DNA from: Sphingomonadaceae bacterium OTU29LAMAA1
GTDB lineage: Bacteria > Pseudomonadota > Alphaproteobacteria > Sphingomonadales > Sphingomonadaceae
NCBI GenBank assembly: GCA_024072375.1
Contig: CP099617.1
Coordinates: 1,220,001-1,284,000, forward strand
Length of the DNA stretch: 64,000 nucleotides
Direction of reading: 5' to 3'
Below, in pieces: positions 27,787-44,735 of the stretch. Position 1 is the stretch's first letter. Each line of letters begins with the position of its first letter. The position numbers and the translations under genes are program-made. Under the pieces are notes generated by a model. That model did not search any database, was not told the origin of the DNA, and saw nothing but the letters and a program-made list of their open reading frames with translations.

Positions 27787-28968
27787 CTATCGCACAACCC
27801 CCGCAGCATAGGCCCGCGCACCGATCGCCTCGAACATCCGCGCCGGCTGGTCCAGCCACAGCGGCGACAGCTTCGCGCTATCGACCCGCTCCACGCCGAC
27901 CGCGAACGCCTGCGCGACCTGTCCCGACATTCCACCCGCATCGTACAGCACGTTGATCGCCACGACCGGCACGAACATCGGTCGCCCGCCCGCCTCCAGC
28001 GGCTGTATCTCGGCGCGTGACAGCGCGACGACCAGCCGCACCCGGCGTTCCTCGCCCGGTGCCAGCACGAAGGGCGGCGTGACGGGCCGGCCTACCGGCT
28101 GGGCGAACAGCGGACCGACGTCGTCAGGAGGGCCGGCGGCGGCCCCCATCAGCAAAGCACCGACGCGAACCGCACCGGCGGGAACAGTGCCCTCATTGCG
28201 GAGCAGAAGTTCCGCCTCGACCGTCGCGCTCAACAGGTTGAGGCCGGCGCGACGCGGGTGGAGCACCATCATGACCTGCGCACGTTCTGTCGGCACCGGG
28301 AGCGGATCGAGCATCGTCGGCTCGGTCGCAGCCTGCGGAGTTGGCTGTAGCACCCCGACCAGCGGTGACGCCGCTACGGCATTCGGAGCGACACGCCCGT
28401 CTTCGATCATCGGGTGGTCAGGCGCCTTACGGCGACGCCTCCAGACGATCCCCGCGATCAGCGCTGCAAGGCCCCCGCACCCGGCGATCCATGCACCCCA
28501 TCCGCTGGACGAAGACGGCGCAGGCCCCTCCAGGGCCGGCATCGTCGATGCCGCAGCCGGAGACGGCGCGGCAGGGATAGGCGCAGCAGCAGCGGATGGT
28601 GTCGCGTTCACCGTCCGCGTCGCACTCGGCACGGGCGTTGAAGTCACACGCGGCGTCGGGGTCGGGGTCGGCGTGACACGGGCCGTCGGTGTCGCCATCG
28701 CGCGCGGGGTCGGACGCGCGACCGGCGTGGCGCGGGGTGTAGGCGTGACGGCGGGCGTCGGCGTCGGAGCGGGCGTGTCATCCGGCACCGGCGTCGCCTG
28801 CGGCGTCGACCGCGATGACGGCAGGCTGAAGTTGTCGAGCCCCGGTATGGTCTGCGGCGGCGGCGCGCTCGTCGTCTGCGCTCGGACCGCCAGCGGCGAT
28901 ACGCCCGCCAAAAGCCCCGCCACCAGCAAGGCGATCGCGCCAGACTGTGCGCGCCGCGGATTGTTCAT
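27787..28968 (-). CDS. Signal-peptide, Pro/Thr-rich single-pass membrane protein of unknown function
   Basis: This 393-residue protein has a signal peptide (AIALLVAGLLAGVSPLAVRAQ), then a low-complexity Pro/Thr linker of about 100 residues (TPAPTPTPAVTPTPRATPVA...). A membrane helix follows (WGAWIAGCGGLAALIAGIVW) with a stop-transfer RRRRK. The C-terminal domain of about 200 residues (MVLHPRRAGLNLLSATVEAELLLRN...) is Val/Leu-rich, has beta character and would be cytoplasmic. A GTG 15 nt upstream is an alternative start. The linker suggests the N-terminus spans the periplasm or cell wall. It breaks the usual rplL-rpoB linkage. I do not recognise a characterised family. Confidence 0.8.
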   Translation of the reverse strand: MNNPRRAQSGAIALLVAGLLAGVSPLAVRAQTTSAPPPQTIPGLDNFSLPSSRSTPQATPVPDDTPAPTPTPAVTPTPRATPVARPTPRAMATPTARVTPTPTPTPRVTSTPVPSATRTVNATPSAAAAPIPAAPSPAAASTMPALEGPAPSSSSGWGAWIAGCGGLAALIAGIVWRRRRKAPDHPMIEDGRVAPNAVAASPLVGVLQPTPQAATEPTMLDPLPVPTERAQVMMVLHPRRAGLNLLSATVEAELLLRNEGTVPAGAVRVGALLMGAAAGPPDDVGPLFAQPVGRPVTPPFVLAPGEERRVRLVVALSRAEIQPLEAGGRPMFVPVVAINVLYDAGGMSGQVAQAFAVGVERVDSAKLSPLWLDQPARMFEAIGARAYAAGVVR

Positions 28969-29104
28969 GGAATTCGATCTCACCTAAAACCTTGTGCCCG
29001 CTCCTTAGTGAACCGCAGCCGACCGCCACCTGCGCTGCGACGAAGCGCCCCGGACGGCGGATGGAGCGAAGCGAGCGATTGGACGCCTGTTGGCGCCTCC
29101 CCCT

Positions 29105-29133
29105 TTGACAGCGTCCAACACCGCGCCTATATC
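29105..29133 (+). promoter_or_regulatory. Sigma70 promoter of rpoBC
   Basis: A consensus TTGACA (29105-29110), 17-nt spacer and TATATC (29128-29133) lie 213 nt upstream of the rpoB ATG, in a 377-nt gap with no gene. It is the best -35/-10 pair I noticed in the window. Confidence 0.75.
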
Positions 29134-29219
29134 CGCGCCTCACCACAGCTTTCGGGACATGATGCGCCGTCGCGCAGTGCATCGTACGAATAGGGAGCTG
29201 CGGTTCATAGACGCCAAGG

Positions 29220-29250
29220 GCCGACGCAGTATAATGCGATCGGCTTTTTT
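29220..29250 (+). terminator. Terminator-like hairpin (possible attenuator) in the rpoB leader
   Basis: GCCGACGCA pairs with TGCG-A-TCGGC (one-base bulge, loop GTATAA) and is followed by six T's. It lies between the promoter at 29105 and the rpoB start, about 80 nt after the likely transcript start. It looks like an intrinsic terminator placed to attenuate rpoBC or to end a short leader RNA. Confidence 0.6.
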
Positions 29251-29345
29251 GCGTCGCTGCTCGCGTCTCGCTCCGGAGGTTTCCGGGCACGATATTCCGG
29301 CCGAACCCAGGCAACTGGCAGGCCACGACTGAGGGCATAACGATC

Positions 29346-33500
<4,155 letters not shown>

Positions 33501-33508
33501 GCCATACG

Positions 33509-33653
33509 TCCCCTTTCCCCCCCGTGGGAGAGGGGCAAGCCGCGGAACGCGGCGCGGGGTGAGGGGAAGTGCGGGACGACCGCCGCATCCCCCTCACCTT
33601 CCCACTGCCTTCGGCAGCGGGCCCCTTCCTCTCCCACAAGGGGAGAGGAGACA
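33509..33653. repeat. Imperfect extragenic palindrome between rpoB and rpoC
   Basis: The outer arms (GTGGGAGAGG ... CCTCTCCCAC, flanked by CCCC/GGGG runs) and inner arms (GGGGTGAGGGG ... CCCCTCACC) fold into one long stem. Similar GTGGGAGAGG/CCCCTCACC elements are, from memory, frequent between sphingomonad genes. Within the rpoBC transcript it would form a strong RNA structure. Confidence 0.75.
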
Positions 33654-33673
33654 GATTTTAAGAGGACAGGTTC

Positions 33674-37963
<4,290 letters not shown>

Positions 37964-38001
37964 TCCTCCGGGTTCGGGTTACAACCTGACCGAATGAAGG
38001 A

Positions 38002-38034
38002 GCCGCCGTCCGGGCAACCGGGCGGCGGTTTTTT
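38002..38034 (+). terminator. Rho-independent terminator of rpoBC
   Basis: A GC-rich stem (GCCGCCGTCCGG, GCAA loop, CCGGGCGGCGG) followed by TTTTTT lies 38 nt after rpoC. Confidence 0.93.
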
Positions 38035-38122
38035 CATGGCCAACCCGTTGCAACTACGCACTTTAACGTATGTTAGAATATTAACTCGTGTGGCAATGAC
38101 CGTGCATCGCGCTAGCCACAGG

Positions 38123-38308
38123 ATGAAGACCGCCATGTTTCCCGTTTCACAGGTCGTTGATGACGATGCGACAAGCTTGCGCCGGATCCATACCCTGCTG
38201 ACGGAAGCCTGCGCCATCGCCGACCGGCTGGGTCTCGATCTGGCGGCGATCCGGATCGACGAAGCACGCACGATCGCAAGCGATCGTTTGATTACGTTGC
38301 GCGCGTAG
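38123..38308 (+). CDS. Small hypothetical protein, 61 aa
   Basis: The protein (MKTAMFPVSQVVDDDATSLR ... RTIASDRLITLRA) is acidic in the middle and mostly helical. It lies after the rpoC terminator and an AT-rich stretch (38060-38095, GTATGTTAGAATATTAAC) that could hold its promoter. CACAGG before the ATG may be the ribosome site; an ATG 12 nt further is also possible. The composition looks coding. Function unknown. Confidence 0.55.
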   Translation: MKTAMFPVSQVVDDDATSLRRIHTLLTEACAIADRLGLDLAAIRIDEARTIASDRLITLRA

Positions 38309-38386
38309 CCAGACGGCGCGTCGCGCCGAAATTCCGATCCGCCCTCCGCCGCTACATTTCGATCACCGCGACCGGCGATCGTACGA

Positions 38387-39058
38387 TCAATCGACGTGCA
38401 GCGCCGGGTTCACCATGCTGCAGACCTGAGCAATGAATGCGATGCGAAGCGCCTGGGACAATGAGTTGGCGTCGAGTTTGTCCATTAGGTTGGCGCGGTG
38501 TATTTCTACGGTGCGGGCGGAAATCGAGAGACGGCGCGCGATTTCCTTGTTCGACCAGCCGCGCGTCAGCCCTTCCAGCACCTCGCGCTCACGCGTGCTG
38601 AGCATGTTGAGCGCAGCATTGACGCGGCGCATCGTCGCCGCGCGGCGCTGCGCCTGCTTCAGCCGGTGGCGGGCGGTCGCGAGGGCGGCGAACAGGCGAT
38701 CCTCGTCGACCGGCTTGGCGATGTAATCGATCGCCCCGCGACGCATGGCCGCGACGGCCGAGTGGATATCGGCGTGCCCCGTCACGATCACGCAGGGCAT
38801 GCCGATGTCGGGCGCCGCCAGCCGTTCCTGCAACGCGGCGACATCGACGCCGCCGACGAACGGGTCCATCACGACACATCCCGGCACGGCCGTACCGCAA
38901 TCGCGCGCGAAGTCGTCGATGGTCGTCCAGCCCTGTATCGCGATCGATCGGTCGGTGAGCGCATCGGCGATCTGCCGCGACGCCGCGGCATCCTGATCGA
39001 CGATATGAACCAGCAAGGCCTCGTCCGCAGCGACAGCCAGTCGCCCTGCCATGTTCAT
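38387..39058 (-). CDS. FixJ/LuxR-type response regulator
   Basis: This 223-residue regulator has an N-terminal receiver (LLVHIVDQDAAASRQIADAL; phospho-acceptor Asp in CVVMDPFVGGVD; IVTGHADIHSAVAAMRRGAIDYIAKPVDED, with the conserved Thr and Lys). A C-terminal LuxR helix-turn-helix follows (LSTREREVLEGLTRGWSNKEIARRLSISARTVEIHRANLMDKL). It is of FixJ length. No kinase is next to it; the closest in view is the bacteriophytochrome 2.2 kb away, but pairing is not shown. The start at 39058 (MNMAGRLAV) was chosen over a longer one for having AAGGGG upstream. Confidence 0.88.
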   Translation of the reverse strand: MNMAGRLAVAADEALLVHIVDQDAAASRQIADALTDRSIAIQGWTTIDDFARDCGTAVPGCVVMDPFVGGVDVAALQERLAAPDIGMPCVIVTGHADIHSAVAAMRRGAIDYIAKPVDEDRLFAALATARHRLKQAQRRAATMRRVNAALNMLSTREREVLEGLTRGWSNKEIARRLSISARTVEIHRANLMDKLDANSLSQALRIAFIAQVCSMVNPALHVD

Positions 39059-39190
39059 CGCCGTGCATCCCCTTTTTATCGCCGCCATCATAATGCGCTC
39101 TCAACCTTCGGAAAAGAACGGACTATTGACGCACCCGTCCGGCTTTGAGACGCCGGGAGTCCGGACGGCTGCAGATCAGACGCGGGCAGA

Positions 39191-39970
39191 TCAGACGCGG
39201 GGATGCTCGGGATCTTCGCTGATCGCCCGTTGCGGTTCGCGGCCCATCGTGCGTGCGATCGTTTCGAACTTGCCATCGGCGAGACGGATCTCGTTGAAGG
39301 CAGGGCGTGAATTGCGCACGCGCTTCGACAAGGTCCCCGCCCCGATCATGCGTATCGTCCGGCCGCTGCGCTCAACCGGTACGTCGAACGGATCGTGGAC
39401 GTGGCCGGACAGCACGGCATGCGCCCCCGCCTCCGCCAGCGCCGTCATCGCGCTGTCGCCATGGCGGGTCTTCGCCGTCCCCTTGGTGCCGCCCTCGACC
39501 AACGGATGGTGAGCGGCGACGAAGATCAGATTGCCGCGGGGCGCCTGCGCGATCATCGCAAGGGCCCGCCGCAGCGAACCGGGGCTGACCCTGCCCTTCG
39601 ACCAGTTCCAGCGCCACTGCGCCCGCGCCGTCGTCTTCAACGGCACGATGGTGACGCCGGGCAGGTCCAGTTCCGCCTCGATCATCTTCTCGATCGCGAC
39701 GTAGCGCTGGTAGGGCGCGAACAACCGGCGGAACGGGTCCCAGTAATACGGGATGTCGTGATTGCCGACCTCCAGCGTCACCGGCACGCCGAGGCTGCGC
39801 AGCCAGTCGCCGCCGCATTCGAATTCGCGGCGGGTGGCGCGCATCGTCAGGTCGCCGGTCATGATGACCGCATCCGGTTTTTCCTCCGCCACCCGTTCGC
39901 CGAACCAGGCGATCGCCTCAGGATCTTCCGCACCAAAATGAACGTCGCTGACGTGAAACAATGTGATCAT
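39191..39970 (-). CDS. Calcineurin-like metallophosphoesterase
   Basis: This 259-residue phosphoesterase has the five metal-site blocks: DVHFGAE (DxH), MTGDLTMRATRREFE (GDxx), EVGNHDIPYY (GNHD), VAAHHPLVEGG (H) and LSGHVHDPF (GHxH). This arrangement resembles the cAMP phosphodiesterase/MPE group, with substrates from cyclic nucleotides to phospholipids; the exact one is not readable. The last codons lie in a tandem duplication of about 15 nt (CAGATCAGACGCGGG twice, about 39171-39201). Confidence 0.85.
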   Translation of the reverse strand: MITLFHVSDVHFGAEDPEAIAWFGERVAEEKPDAVIMTGDLTMRATRREFECGGDWLRSLGVPVTLEVGNHDIPYYWDPFRRLFAPYQRYVAIEKMIEAELDLPGVTIVPLKTTARAQWRWNWSKGRVSPGSLRRALAMIAQAPRGNLIFVAAHHPLVEGGTKGTAKTRHGDSAMTALAEAGAHAVLSGHVHDPFDVPVERSGRTIRMIGAGTLSKRVRNSRPAFNEIRLADGKFETIARTMGREPQRAISEDPEHPRV

Positions 39971-40013
39971 GGGTGCCCGAACGCTGGGGATGACGGAAAG
40001 CTGCTAGGCGGTG

Positions 40014-41108
40014 TCAGACGAGTTCGGCAAGGCTGCCCGGTTCGTGCATCGGGCAACCATTGAACGACCGGCGGAAATCGGCGGAAAAGCGATAGGTGTC
40101 GCGGCGGGCGCGATTGACGTTGCCGAGTGGCCGATGCGCCTCGATCCCGTGCCAGATGCTGTAGGACAGGGCATCGTCGGTACGCGCCGTCGTTTCGTCG
40201 TCCCAGCCGATCTGCGGCGGCACGTCGAGCGTCGCGACCGTCACGAACGGGCTGGCCGCGCGATCCCATTCCACCCGCGGATCCTCGATCGGCATCGCGT
40301 CCAGATCGGTGTTGAGCTGCACGCGCACGTCCCACGATCCGCCATGCGCGATCAACGCCTTTCGCACCGCCGCGCGGATCGCATCGGGATCGTCGACGGT
40401 GTCGATCGTCGCTCCGGCAAGCCGGGTGAGTGCCGGCGCGACCGGGAATACCGCGACCTTCGCCATATAGTCGCCGTACCGGTACGGCGTCTGGGTGAAA
40501 TAGGTCTCGCCGAGCGGATGGACGTGCGGTGCGCCGCCGAGTTGCTGGAGCGTCGCCGAGGGCTGGCCGATCGCCTCCAGCCCGGCCTCCACCGTGCGCA
40601 GGACCTTCGACAACACGACCTTGCCCGTTTCGGCGCGGTCGGTGGTCTTCGCCAGCAGCTTGAGGTTCTTGAGGAACGATGCCGCATCGGGCGCAGTGAA
40701 TACCGGCCCATTCACCATGATGAAGTCCTGGGTCGTATCGGCTTCCGACCCGGGAAGCCGCTCGCCTTCGACACCGAGGATCTTCAACGCCAATCCGCGC
40801 GGCAGACCGATGCTGTCGGGCAGGATATCGCCGGCGTTGGTCGACAGCCGCAGCACCGCTTCGTAGGAGCCGCCTCGCGCGAAGATGCCCTGTGCCAGCT
40901 CCGGCGGCAGATCGTCCGCCACGGTCAGCGTTCCGCGCGCGATGCCATGCGCCTTGGCATGGACGGATCGCACGGCGTGGCCGTAATCCGTGGACGTGGT
41001 TTCCAAGATTTCGCGAAACGCCGCGTTGAGGGCATCGATCGTGCCGGCCTCGTCGTCGGCGAGGCGTTCGACGGCGGGGGTGTAGCGGACGGGTGTTCTG
41101 GCGAGCAT
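40014..41108 (-). CDS. Catalase-family heme protein (minimal catalase / SrpA-like)
   Basis: This 364-residue protein belongs to the small catalase-like family. It has the distal His block RSVHAKAHGIARGTLTV, a SxxAGD-like LRLSTNAGDILPDS, DFIMVNGPVF, and near the C-terminus NRARRDTYRFSADFRR, where the Tyr may be the proximal heme ligand. It is much shorter than standard catalases (about 480 residues), so activity may be peroxidase-like. The start at 41108 (MLARTPVRYTPAVERL) is family-like; the longer frame adds a poor N-terminus. It is divergent from the bacteriophytochrome gene, with 149 nt between starts, so they may share control. Confidence 0.85.
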   Translation of the reverse strand: MLARTPVRYTPAVERLADDEAGTIDALNAAFREILETTSTDYGHAVRSVHAKAHGIARGTLTVADDLPPELAQGIFARGGSYEAVLRLSTNAGDILPDSIGLPRGLALKILGVEGERLPGSEADTTQDFIMVNGPVFTAPDAASFLKNLKLLAKTTDRAETGKVVLSKVLRTVEAGLEAIGQPSATLQQLGGAPHVHPLGETYFTQTPYRYGDYMAKVAVFPVAPALTRLAGATIDTVDDPDAIRAAVRKALIAHGGSWDVRVQLNTDLDAMPIEDPRVEWDRAASPFVTVATLDVPPQIGWDDETTARTDDALSYSIWHGIEAHRPLGNVNRARRDTYRFSADFRRSFNGCPMHEPGSLAELV

Positions 41109-41257
41109 CACGAATATGTCCCGGTTGTTTCCGCGCCAACCCCCGGATCCACGCCGACGTTCCAGTGCCCTTGACGTGCTGATCCATGTCAATCACCCTC
41201 GGATTGTATTGGGGGACAGGCAGGCCCATGCTCCCCGGACCAGTATCAAGAGTGACG

Positions 41258-43411
41258 ATGGCGATCCCGAGTACGACAGACATCAACGCGCCCGGGCTCG
41301 ACCTGACCGCGTGCGATCGAGAGCCGATCCATATCCCCGGCGCCATCCAGCCCCACGGGCTGCTGCTCGTCGCCGAGGCGGAGGGTGCGCATCGGGTGGT
41401 GGCCGGTGCGGGCGACATCGAGGGCAAGCTGGCCGCCGAGTGGCTCGGGCGCCCGCTGGGCGAGCTGTTGCAGCAGGATATCGCGCGGTTGCTCAACACG
41501 CTGCCGGGCGGGCCGAACGCCAGCGTCCCCTTGCCGGTGACCGGGATCGACGACCGCTTCACCGCGACGATGCACCGTGCCGGGCGGCACCTGATGGTCG
41601 AGCTGGAGCCGTTGCCGTCCGATCCGATGACCGCCGCGACGATGCTGGCATGGCTGGACGCGGTCGCCACCAGCTTCGAGCGCGCTACCGACCGGCAGAC
41701 GCTGTACGATCGTGCCGCGACGGCATTTCGCACGCTCACCGGGTTCGACCGGGTAATGGTCTATCGCTTCCTGGACGACGATGCCGGCCGCGTGGTGGCC
41801 GAGGATCGCGACCCGACGCTCGACACGTTCCTGAACCATCATTTCCCCGCGTCCGACATCCCGAAGCAGGCGCGCGCGCTGTATATCCGTAACCGGACCC
41901 GGTCGATCCCGACCGTGGATTATGACCCCGCCCCGCTGCGGCCCGCCGGTTTTGCCGGCTGCGACCTCAGCGACGTGGCGTTGCGCCACGTCTCGCCGAT
42001 CCATCTGCAATATCTTCGCAACATGGGTGTCGAGGCGTCCGCATCGATCTCGATCGTCAAGGACGGGTTGCTGTGGGGGCTGATCGCCTGCCACCACAAC
42101 ACGCCGCGCGCCCTGGCGCCGGAGGTGCGCGGTGCCGCCGCGACGCTGGCGAGTGGCCTTGCCCGGCAGATCCGCGCCAAGGAGGAAGCGGCGGCCTATC
42201 GCGAGCGGCTCGCCCTGCGTGCCGCCGAGGATAGCGTCGTTCCCCGTCTGAACAGCGAAGAACCGCTACGCGACGCGATCATCGCCGTGAAGACCGAATT
42301 GCGCGAGATGCTGCACGCCGATGGCTTCGCGATGGTGGCGGGCGATCAGGTCGAGGCGACCGGCCGGTGTCCGGCCGATGGCGTCCTGATCGCGATCGCG
42401 CGCCAGGTTCGTGAACGCGGCAACGAACCGCTCGCCACCCACGAACTGGCGAAGCTGTTCCCCGCCGCCGCCGAACACCACAGGCTGGCGAGCGGACTGC
42501 TCGCTCTGCCGCTGCACGACGAGGACGCGACGTTGCTGTGGCTGCGCGCCGAGACGGTCGAAACGATCGAATGGGCGGGCAACCCGCACAAGGCGGTGCA
42601 GATCGCCCCCAACGAGACGCTGACCCCGCGAGCATCGTTCGCAAGCTTTACGGAAACCGTGCGCGGCCGGTCGCATCCATGGACTCTGGAAGAGGTGGAG
42701 GCGGCGCACCGGCTGCGTCGTCGCTTCCACGAAGCGCGCCAGCATCTTCAGGTTCGCATCCTCAATCGCGAATTGAGCCGGACGCTGGTCGAAAAGGATG
42801 CGCTGCTCGTCCAGAAGGACGTGCTGATGAAGGAAGTGAACCATCGCGTGCAGAACAGCCTGCAGCTGGTCGCCTCGTTCCTGCGGTTGCAGGCGAAGAC
42901 TGCCGGCGCCGGTATCGTCGCGGATCAGCTGGCGGAGGCGCAGGCCCGCCTCGCCGCGGTCGCGCTCGTCCATCGCCGGCTGTATCGCGACGATCAGGTC
43001 GAGAGCATCGATCTGTCGCGCTACGTCGATGAGTTGATCGCCGACATGCGCACGTCGCTCGGCACCGACTGGGGTCGTCACATCCGGCTCGACCTGGCGC
43101 CCGTTCTGGTGCCGACCGACCGTGCGGTGAACATCGGCCTGATCCTGACCGAACTGGTCATCAACGCCACCAAATATGCCTATGACGGCGCACCCGGGCC
43201 GGTCGCCATTGCACTGGAACAGCATGGCGGCAAGCTGCGGCTGATCGTCGCGGACGACGGGCGCGGCAAGAACGGCGACATGGCGGGCAGCGGCGGCTTC
43301 GGCAGTCGCATGATGGACGCGATGGTCCAGCGCCTGTCCGGCACGATCGAATATAGCGAAAACCATCCCGGTCTGCGCGCGATCGTGACGGCACCGATCG
43401 CCGAGACGTGA
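41258..43411 (+). CDS. bphP: Bacteriophytochrome with HisKA_2/HWE-type histidine kinase
   Basis: This is a red/far-red light sensor, 717 residues: PAS (1-110), GAF (about 140-310), PHY (about 325-500) and kinase. Cys19 in LTACDREPIHIPG is the biliverdin attachment site. The GAF has the DIP motif (FPASDIPKQ, 200-202) and RHVSPIHLQYL, and the PHY tongue has the PRxSF motif (TPRASF). The kinase phospho-His is His529 in EVNHRVQNSLQLVASFLRLQ, the HisKA_2 type, with an ATPase N-box (LTELVINATKYAY) and G-box (DDGRGKNGD...GSGGFGSRMMDA). The start at 41258 is at family length. The chromophore enzyme is encoded 1.3 kb downstream on the other strand. The response partner is not known. Confidence 0.95.
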   Translation: MAIPSTTDINAPGLDLTACDREPIHIPGAIQPHGLLLVAEAEGAHRVVAGAGDIEGKLAAEWLGRPLGELLQQDIARLLNTLPGGPNASVPLPVTGIDDRFTATMHRAGRHLMVELEPLPSDPMTAATMLAWLDAVATSFERATDRQTLYDRAATAFRTLTGFDRVMVYRFLDDDAGRVVAEDRDPTLDTFLNHHFPASDIPKQARALYIRNRTRSIPTVDYDPAPLRPAGFAGCDLSDVALRHVSPIHLQYLRNMGVEASASISIVKDGLLWGLIACHHNTPRALAPEVRGAAATLASGLARQIRAKEEAAAYRERLALRAAEDSVVPRLNSEEPLRDAIIAVKTELREMLHADGFAMVAGDQVEATGRCPADGVLIAIARQVRERGNEPLATHELAKLFPAAAEHHRLASGLLALPLHDEDATLLWLRAETVETIEWAGNPHKAVQIAPNETLTPRASFASFTETVRGRSHPWTLEEVEAAHRLRRRFHEARQHLQVRILNRELSRTLVEKDALLVQKDVLMKEVNHRVQNSLQLVASFLRLQAKTAGAGIVADQLAEAQARLAAVALVHRRLYRDDQVESIDLSRYVDELIADMRTSLGTDWGRHIRLDLAPVLVPTDRAVNIGLILTELVINATKYAYDGAPGPVAIALEQHGGKLRLIVADDGRGKNGDMAGSGGFGSRMMDAMVQRLSGTIEYSENHPGLRAIVTAPIAET

Positions 43412-43594
43412 TCGGCGTGACGTGGCATGATGTCGTTACGCTGCCGGTTCGTCGCTCATAAAGACTTCATCGTCCTTTGATACACACGGTCCGGACGCAA
43501 GGTGTTCAGGACGAGCGACGATGATCTTCCCCAATATTGCCAATGCCATCGCGCCCGAACGATGCGATTCGACACTGGCCGGACCGCAGGTCGC

Positions 43595-44689
43595 ATGAAC
43601 GCGCTCGCTGCACCGGCGCATTCGCGCCTTGCCCGATTGTCGTCCTGGCTGGGCGGTCATCAGAATAGACCCCCGGTCCATGCCGACGCGCATGACGACA
43701 CGCGCGATCGCAATCGTCAGCTGTTCTGCCGGATCGGTGCGTTCCTGGAGACGCACGATCTGGCGCCGACCACGGAGCATTACGATCTGGCCCGCCGCTA
43801 CGTGTCGGGTGACGATATCGCGCTGCGGCTGGAGGTGGACCGGCACCTGACGTCGCAGCCGCGGATCGATGCCCGCTTCGTGCGCAGCCTGACCAGCGCG
43901 CGACCCGACGCCGCGCTGCATCCCGAGGGGATCGCCGCGATGGCCGACGCGCTGGCCGTCATGCTGGCGGACAGCGAGACCACCGTTCATCAGAGCCATG
44001 CCTCGGCCCGCGACTATCACAGCGCGCTCAGTGCCGAAGCCGATGCCGCGCACGGCGAGACGGGCGCCACCATGGTTCGCCTGCTGGGCATCACCACCGA
44101 AGCGATCGCGCGGACCCGCGATCTTGCCACACGGCTGGAGGCGACGCATCGCGAGACCCGCGCGCTGCGCGTCAATCTGGAACAGGCGCGGCAGGCGGCG
44201 GACGAGGATCACCTCACCGGCCTTGCCAACCGCCGCTGTTTCGATGGCAGGCTGCACGCCGCAAACGCATGCGAGGACGATAGCGGCAGCCATTGCGTCG
44301 CGCTTTGCGACATCGACGATTTCAAGGCGATCAACGACCGCCACGGCCATGATACGGGCGATCGGGTGCTGAAACTCGTCGCGCGCCAACTGACGACGGA
44401 TCTGGGCAGGACGGTGCTGGTCGCGCGGCATGGCGGCGAGGAGTTCGCCTGCCTGTTCGAACGCTGTTCCCCCGCGACGGCGCACGAGAAGCTCGACGAT
44501 GTCCGCGAGCGGCTCGGCGCGCGCACGCTCGTCGATCAATCGACCGGGCGTGGCATCGGCAACCTCAGCTTTTCCGCCGGAATCGCGGTGCTCGGCGACG
44601 ATCCCAGTGCGGCGATGCGGGCGGCCGACGCCGCGCTCTACGCCGCCAAGCGCGCCGGCAAGAATCGCGTGGTGCTGGCGCCGGCCTGA
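43595..44689 (+). CDS. GGDEF diguanylate cyclase
   Basis: This 364-residue protein makes cyclic di-GMP. Residues 1-170 are a helical N-terminal domain of no known sensor type (HYDLARRYVSGDDIALRLEV...), followed by a coiled coil (ATRLEATHRETRALRVNLEQARQ). The GGDEF domain begins DHLTGLANRRCFD, has the metal Asp in CDIDDFKAINDRHGHDTGD and an intact active loop HGGEEF. The inhibitory RxxD is not present (RTVL before ARHGGEEF), so product feedback may be absent. It is 183 nt after the bacteriophytochrome on the same strand, so light control of c-di-GMP is likely but not shown. Two longer in-frame starts exist; CAGGT precedes this one. Confidence 0.9.
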   Translation: MNALAAPAHSRLARLSSWLGGHQNRPPVHADAHDDTRDRNRQLFCRIGAFLETHDLAPTTEHYDLARRYVSGDDIALRLEVDRHLTSQPRIDARFVRSLTSARPDAALHPEGIAAMADALAVMLADSETTVHQSHASARDYHSALSAEADAAHGETGATMVRLLGITTEAIARTRDLATRLEATHRETRALRVNLEQARQAADEDHLTGLANRRCFDGRLHAANACEDDSGSHCVALCDIDDFKAINDRHGHDTGDRVLKLVARQLTTDLGRTVLVARHGGEEFACLFERCSPATAHEKLDDVRERLGARTLVDQSTGRGIGNLSFSAGIAVLGDDPSAAMRAADAALYAAKRAGKNRVVLAPA

Positions 44690-44735
44690 TCGGTCGACGC
44701 GGGTGTCGGCGGAAGCAGGGCGAGGATGCGTCGGA

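Noticed and set aside
29159..29332. Leader peptide in the rpoB leader
   Set aside because: The frame passes through the terminator-like hairpin and lacks a ribosome site; kept only as a remark in the leader finding.
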